Shown piece after piece: positions 5,901-7,181 of a stretch of DNA of 7,181 nt (positions are counted from its first letter, which is position 1; each line of letters begins with the position of its first letter). Made by a program: the position numbers and the translations under genes. This DNA comes from Nitrospirota bacterium (GTDB lineage Bacteria > Nitrospinota_A > UBA7883). The notes beneath the pieces are model-generated. The model did no database searches. It was not told where the DNA came from and saw only the letters and a program-made list of their open reading frames with translations. Where the stretch lies: assembly GCA_011052055.1 (NCBI GenBank), contig DRJW01000034.1, positions 1 to 7,181 of the forward strand. Reading direction: 5' to 3'.

Positions 5901-7070
5901 ATTGAAAAAATATTGCGCTGGGAGATGGAGGAAAAAGACCGCCGCATGGCCCTTCTGGAGGCAAAATGGGCTGAGAAAGAGACCACAAGGCAAGCTCTTT
6001 TTGAAAGCAGGATTGAAGACCGCAACCGGACAGCTTTAGAGCAGGTAAAAGCAAGGCTGGATAAAAAGAAGCTCGAAGCCGTAGACAGTATCCGAAAAGA
6101 GTTGGAGCGGAAAAAATCGCTCATGGCCTCCAAGGCGCGCCACGAAGCGTCGGCGGAAAAAGAGAGACTTATGGCAAAAACCCGCGAGGCGGTCTGTCTC
6201 GAAAAGGAAAAAGCGTTGCGTGAAGTAATCCTCCAGATTTCGGATGAAAAATTGTTGCGGCGCAAGGAGATGGAGCGTGAAATTGAAAACGCTCGTATCG
6301 ATCTCAAACGCCGCCATTCCATCGAACTGGCCGAGGAAAAAGCAACACGTCTCGACAATCTCAACAGAGAATATGAGACAAATGAGTCGATAATGACCAA
6401 ATCTCTGGATGAAAGGCGCAATAAGCTTTGGGAGCGGCAAAAGGAATGGGCTCATTATGAGATAGATCAGCTGAGAATCGGGCTGAGAGAAAAAATGCGC
6501 GAGGAGTTGGAGACCGAAAGGGAGCTGAGGCGCCGGCAAATAGAAGAATCAGGCCGCAAAGAGGCCGACCAGATATTAAAGCAGGCGCGGCATGAAGGAA
6601 AGTTCGAGAAGATGAAATTGGAGCGCATGTTCCGCGCCGAACTGGAAAGCGCGAGGCCTCGCGAAAAACAGAAAATCAGGGCGGAGATGGAAGCGGAAAT
6701 GGAAAGAAAACGAGCCGGGATGGAAGCCGAGCTCAAGGAGACTCATATTAAGCGGCTCAAAAAGTTGGATGTCGAAATGGAGAAAGAGAAAAACGCCCAT
6801 CTCCAGATGCTGGAAAAAGAAGTCGCTGTCGAAGAGCAAAAGAGGCTCGATCTTTTAAACGTGGAAATGAAGACGGAAGAATACAAACGCCGCCAGGAGC
6901 TTATCTCGGAGATCATGAGCAAGCGGGCCGACCTTGAAAAATCGCTCAAAGATGAAAAAGACCGCTATGTGGCGCGCCTTCGCGAGGCGATCACAAGCAA
7001 TTCCTACCTGAACAGGGAATTTCGGGACGCCGAGATAAACCGGATCGAAAAGGACTGGCGGCTTAACTAA
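2991..7070 (+). CDS. MinD/FlhG-like P-loop ATPase domain fused to a ~990-residue charged helical rod (1359 aa)
   Basis: I do not recognise a named gene. Residues 1-45 are a glycine/aspartate-rich lead. Residues about 48-345 are a MinD/ParA-type ATPase fold. The P-loop is SGGSGKS (58-64); VDLAFG at 84-89 is switch I, YVIFDLG at 163-169 Walker B and LVLTEPDGTS at 187-196. HILVNRV at 268-274 and YLGFIPEDALLAG at 300-312 are conserved late strands. A family-type insertion lies at about 205-266. The signature lysine is Ser58 and the second switch-I aspartate is Ala87, so hydrolysis may be impaired. From about 370 to the end the protein is E/K/R-rich helix with only two prolines (935, 1223) and a 15-residue hydrophobic period. 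I see no signal peptide or membrane segment, so it is probably cytoplasmic. It stands alone behind its own promoter. Inferred role: a spatial or cytoskeletal scaffold. It is not an SMC protein, because Walker B is N-terminal and no C-terminal head exists. Confidence 0.93.
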   Translation: MALYEGSFRPGASDLADEADISLDHPGISVQSGANNQPGAEKARLRQIASTIAISSVSGGSGKSITAVNLAATLALTGKHAILVDLAFGSRPLRNLLGMDKAGHTIKDYLSGKIKTLKKAVRKTPFYNLSLVESGIDFFNFTDKSLRLKKNLIKKFSRLGADYVIFDLGLISDHVKLDYFLNADIPLVLTEPDGTSTASLKRLMLNLAARAVETGFRKTPLVKKEAALLKMNNEWRGSTFIDEVRKQITSNPALIKKLTKLANRPLAHILVNRVKTGDHLKFGPDIKKTLQSVTGMEIVYLGFIPEDALLAGMSLNKSPVAYLDPSSTVHEIFRNVASRATGLDEIVINKKALDKESRRLEMEKGSAVSRMEVELESARAQKEILITEELEELRAKRREAIKGELKKYHHQLEAELEGKLQEDYNRARGLMKTELNREREDTTRRLDKEAEDFESERVCQVEESIRRIERTKLESLEEEIVSRRQKRFQDLEDEMESVKERHLWKLDGEIEKARALALESLAREERARRAQMEKTFAKENKLRQKEIRANSAKEVESIKEMVWRELEGDREKKIEENSRETERIREAENELLRAEIERARRKLKSGAVAEAETLRKNLVDEAHREIMRLTSSFDTEYVRHGEYLRSVLNKKIALEREMLANRMNNEIDKSRQSKTSELIQELADDRSKRIAGFERELMLEQKNARAKANGHLRKEMERKKALIKKSIHDFNLKATRKIKLDRDNSIYEAERKILELKSRKFEEVKKDSQALYEQMSGEMINRVQEDKNARLELMESEFSALRKEKDKAMDDALKLERQNRINDLSEEITGLRQEMKEALNHESQEIRGRWLDRTREEVRRIKESMLSAIEEKLKAERSELKHNLNESLKDEEKILRNELSERIIAEEEAARRRLVGQLEIERREVRAEFMAEMRPRITRQEIEMKKRVEERRLAAVDKLKSEIEKLKNLSIEKILRWEMEEKDRRMALLEAKWAEKETTRQALFESRIEDRNRTALEQVKARLDKKKLEAVDSIRKELERKKSLMASKARHEASAEKERLMAKTREAVCLEKEKALREVILQISDEKLLRRKEMEREIENARIDLKRRHSIELAEEKATRLDNLNREYETNESIMTKSLDERRNKLWERQKEWAHYEIDQLRIGLREKMREELETERELRRRQIEESGRKEADQILKQARHEGKFEKMKLERMFRAELESARPREKQKIRAEMEAEMERKRAGMEAELKETHIKRLKKLDVEMEKEKNAHLQMLEKEVAVEEQKRLDLLNVEMKTEEYKRRQELISEIMSKRADLEKSLKDEKDRYVARLREAITSNSYLNREFRDAEINRIEKDWRLN
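4101..7067 (+). repeat. Tandem 15-residue (45-bp) repeats encoding the helical rod, about 66 units
   Basis: In the protein numbered from ATG 2991, hydrophobic residues recur every 15 positions at two sites four apart. In the first block the first site falls at residues 371, 386, 401 and so on to 566, and 13 of 14 are A/V/I/L/M/F. After one phase shift of three residues, the second block runs from 584, 599, 614 to 1349, and 46 of 52 are hydrophobic. The second site, four residues later, is hydrophobic or aromatic in 11 of 14 and 42 of 52. Other hydrophobics tend to fall near unit positions 1-2 and 11-13, giving about four core positions per 15 residues. The repeats are diverged at DNA level; the periodicity is seen in the protein. 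Counts were made by eye. Confidence 0.8.
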
Positions 7071-7074
7071 CAGT

Positions 7075-7109
7075 CTGCTGAAAAAATCCTTCCCTGGCTT
7101 TTTCAGCAG
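7075..7109 (+). terminator. Perfect 11-bp hairpin just after the rod gene, possible terminator
   Basis: CTGCTGAAAAA (7075-7085) pairs exactly with TTTTTCAGCAG (7099-7109) around a 13-base loop. It starts five bases after the TAA stop. The T-run lies inside the stem rather than after it, so it is not a textbook intrinsic terminator; it may protect the mRNA 3' end or belong to a dispersed repeat. Confidence 0.55.
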
Positions 7110-7141
7110 GAAAAGCGAAAAACGCGGTTTCCGCTTTTCCT
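7108..7141 (+). terminator. Second hairpin, 10-bp stem, possible intrinsic terminator
   Basis: AGGAAAAGCG (7108-7117) pairs exactly with CGCTTTTCCT (7132-7141). It shares two bases with the first hairpin, so the two cannot both be complete. An alternative inner stem, GCGG 7124-7127 with CCGC 7131-7134, is followed by TTTT and looks like a small intrinsic terminator. Confidence 0.5.
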
Positions 7142-7174
7142 CATTTTTCAAGCGCTTTTCATTCTTGAAAAATG
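7142..7174 (+). repeat. Third hairpin, perfect 11-bp inverted repeat
   Basis: CATTTTTCAAG (7142-7152) is the exact reverse complement of CTTGAAAAATG (7164-7174), with an 11-base loop. It follows the second hairpin with no gap. The stem is AT-rich. The window ends seven bases later, so it is unknown whether the hairpin series continues. Confidence 0.5.
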
Positions 7175-7181
7175 GCGGTAC

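Noticed and set aside
5486..6421. Long antisense open frame of 311 codons opposite the rod
   Set aside because: It is the mirror of Glu/Lys/Arg-rich codons and translates to a Ser/Arg/Phe/Leu-rich sequence with no domain. Such shadow frames are expected opposite GAR/AAR/CGN-rich genes, and several others lie opposite the same rod.
2991..7070. SMC, Rad50 or myosin-like identity for the large protein
   Set aside because: Those families need a split head with Walker B and signature motifs at the C-terminus, or a motor domain. Here the complete P-loop fold, including Walker B, is N-terminal, and the C-terminus is only helix.
2991..7070. Magnetosome or flagellar-placement gene
   Set aside because: MinD/FlhG resemblance and coiled coils occur in such systems, but no neighbouring magnetosome, flagellar or chemotaxis gene is present to support it.
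7075..7174. CRISPR-like array
   Set aside because: The three hairpins have different sequences and no repeat-spacer pattern.

Overview
The window reads as ordinary bacterial chromosome of roughly balanced base composition. A membrane-anchored S41/Ctp-type protease and split-subunit transketolase suggest a bacterium, probably Gram-negative. The ATPase domain of the large plus-strand gene resembles, from memory, MinD/FlhG-like P-loop proteins common in Desulfobacterota and related lineages. I cannot name the organism, and no rRNA, tRNA, CRISPR array or transposase is visible.

Left part (1-2692, minus strand): three genes in one direction, read right to left. They are the transketolase N-terminal (thiamine-diphosphate-binding) subunit, the transketolase C-terminal subunit, and the first 283 codons of a carboxyl-terminal processing protease cut by the window edge. 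Gaps of 33 and 12 bp suggest one operon. The two half-transketolases together make one enzyme of the non-oxidative pentose phosphate pathway; the protease is probably only a co-transcribed passenger.

Middle (2693-2990): an AT-rich divergent intergenic region. It carries a perfect sigma70-type promoter (TTGACA, 17 bp, TATAAT) firing rightward, and a 10-bp perfect inverted repeat enclosing 65 bp.

Right part (2991-7070, plus strand): one gene for a 1359-residue protein. Its N-terminal third is a MinD/FlhG-like ATPase domain lacking both the signature lysine and the second switch-I aspartate. The remaining ~990 residues are an almost proline-free, highly charged helical rod. Reading it by hand shows a strict 15-residue periodicity: hydrophobic residues recur at two positions four apart. 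It runs for about 14 units, shifts phase once by three residues, then runs about 52 more units to the last residue with no further slip. This fusion of a probably hydrolysis-impaired MinD-like head to a ~145 nm pentadecad rod is the most unusual thing here and looks like a cytoskeletal or spatial scaffold. The gene is followed directly by three tandem perfect hairpins (7075-7174), probably a terminator region or part of a repeat element.
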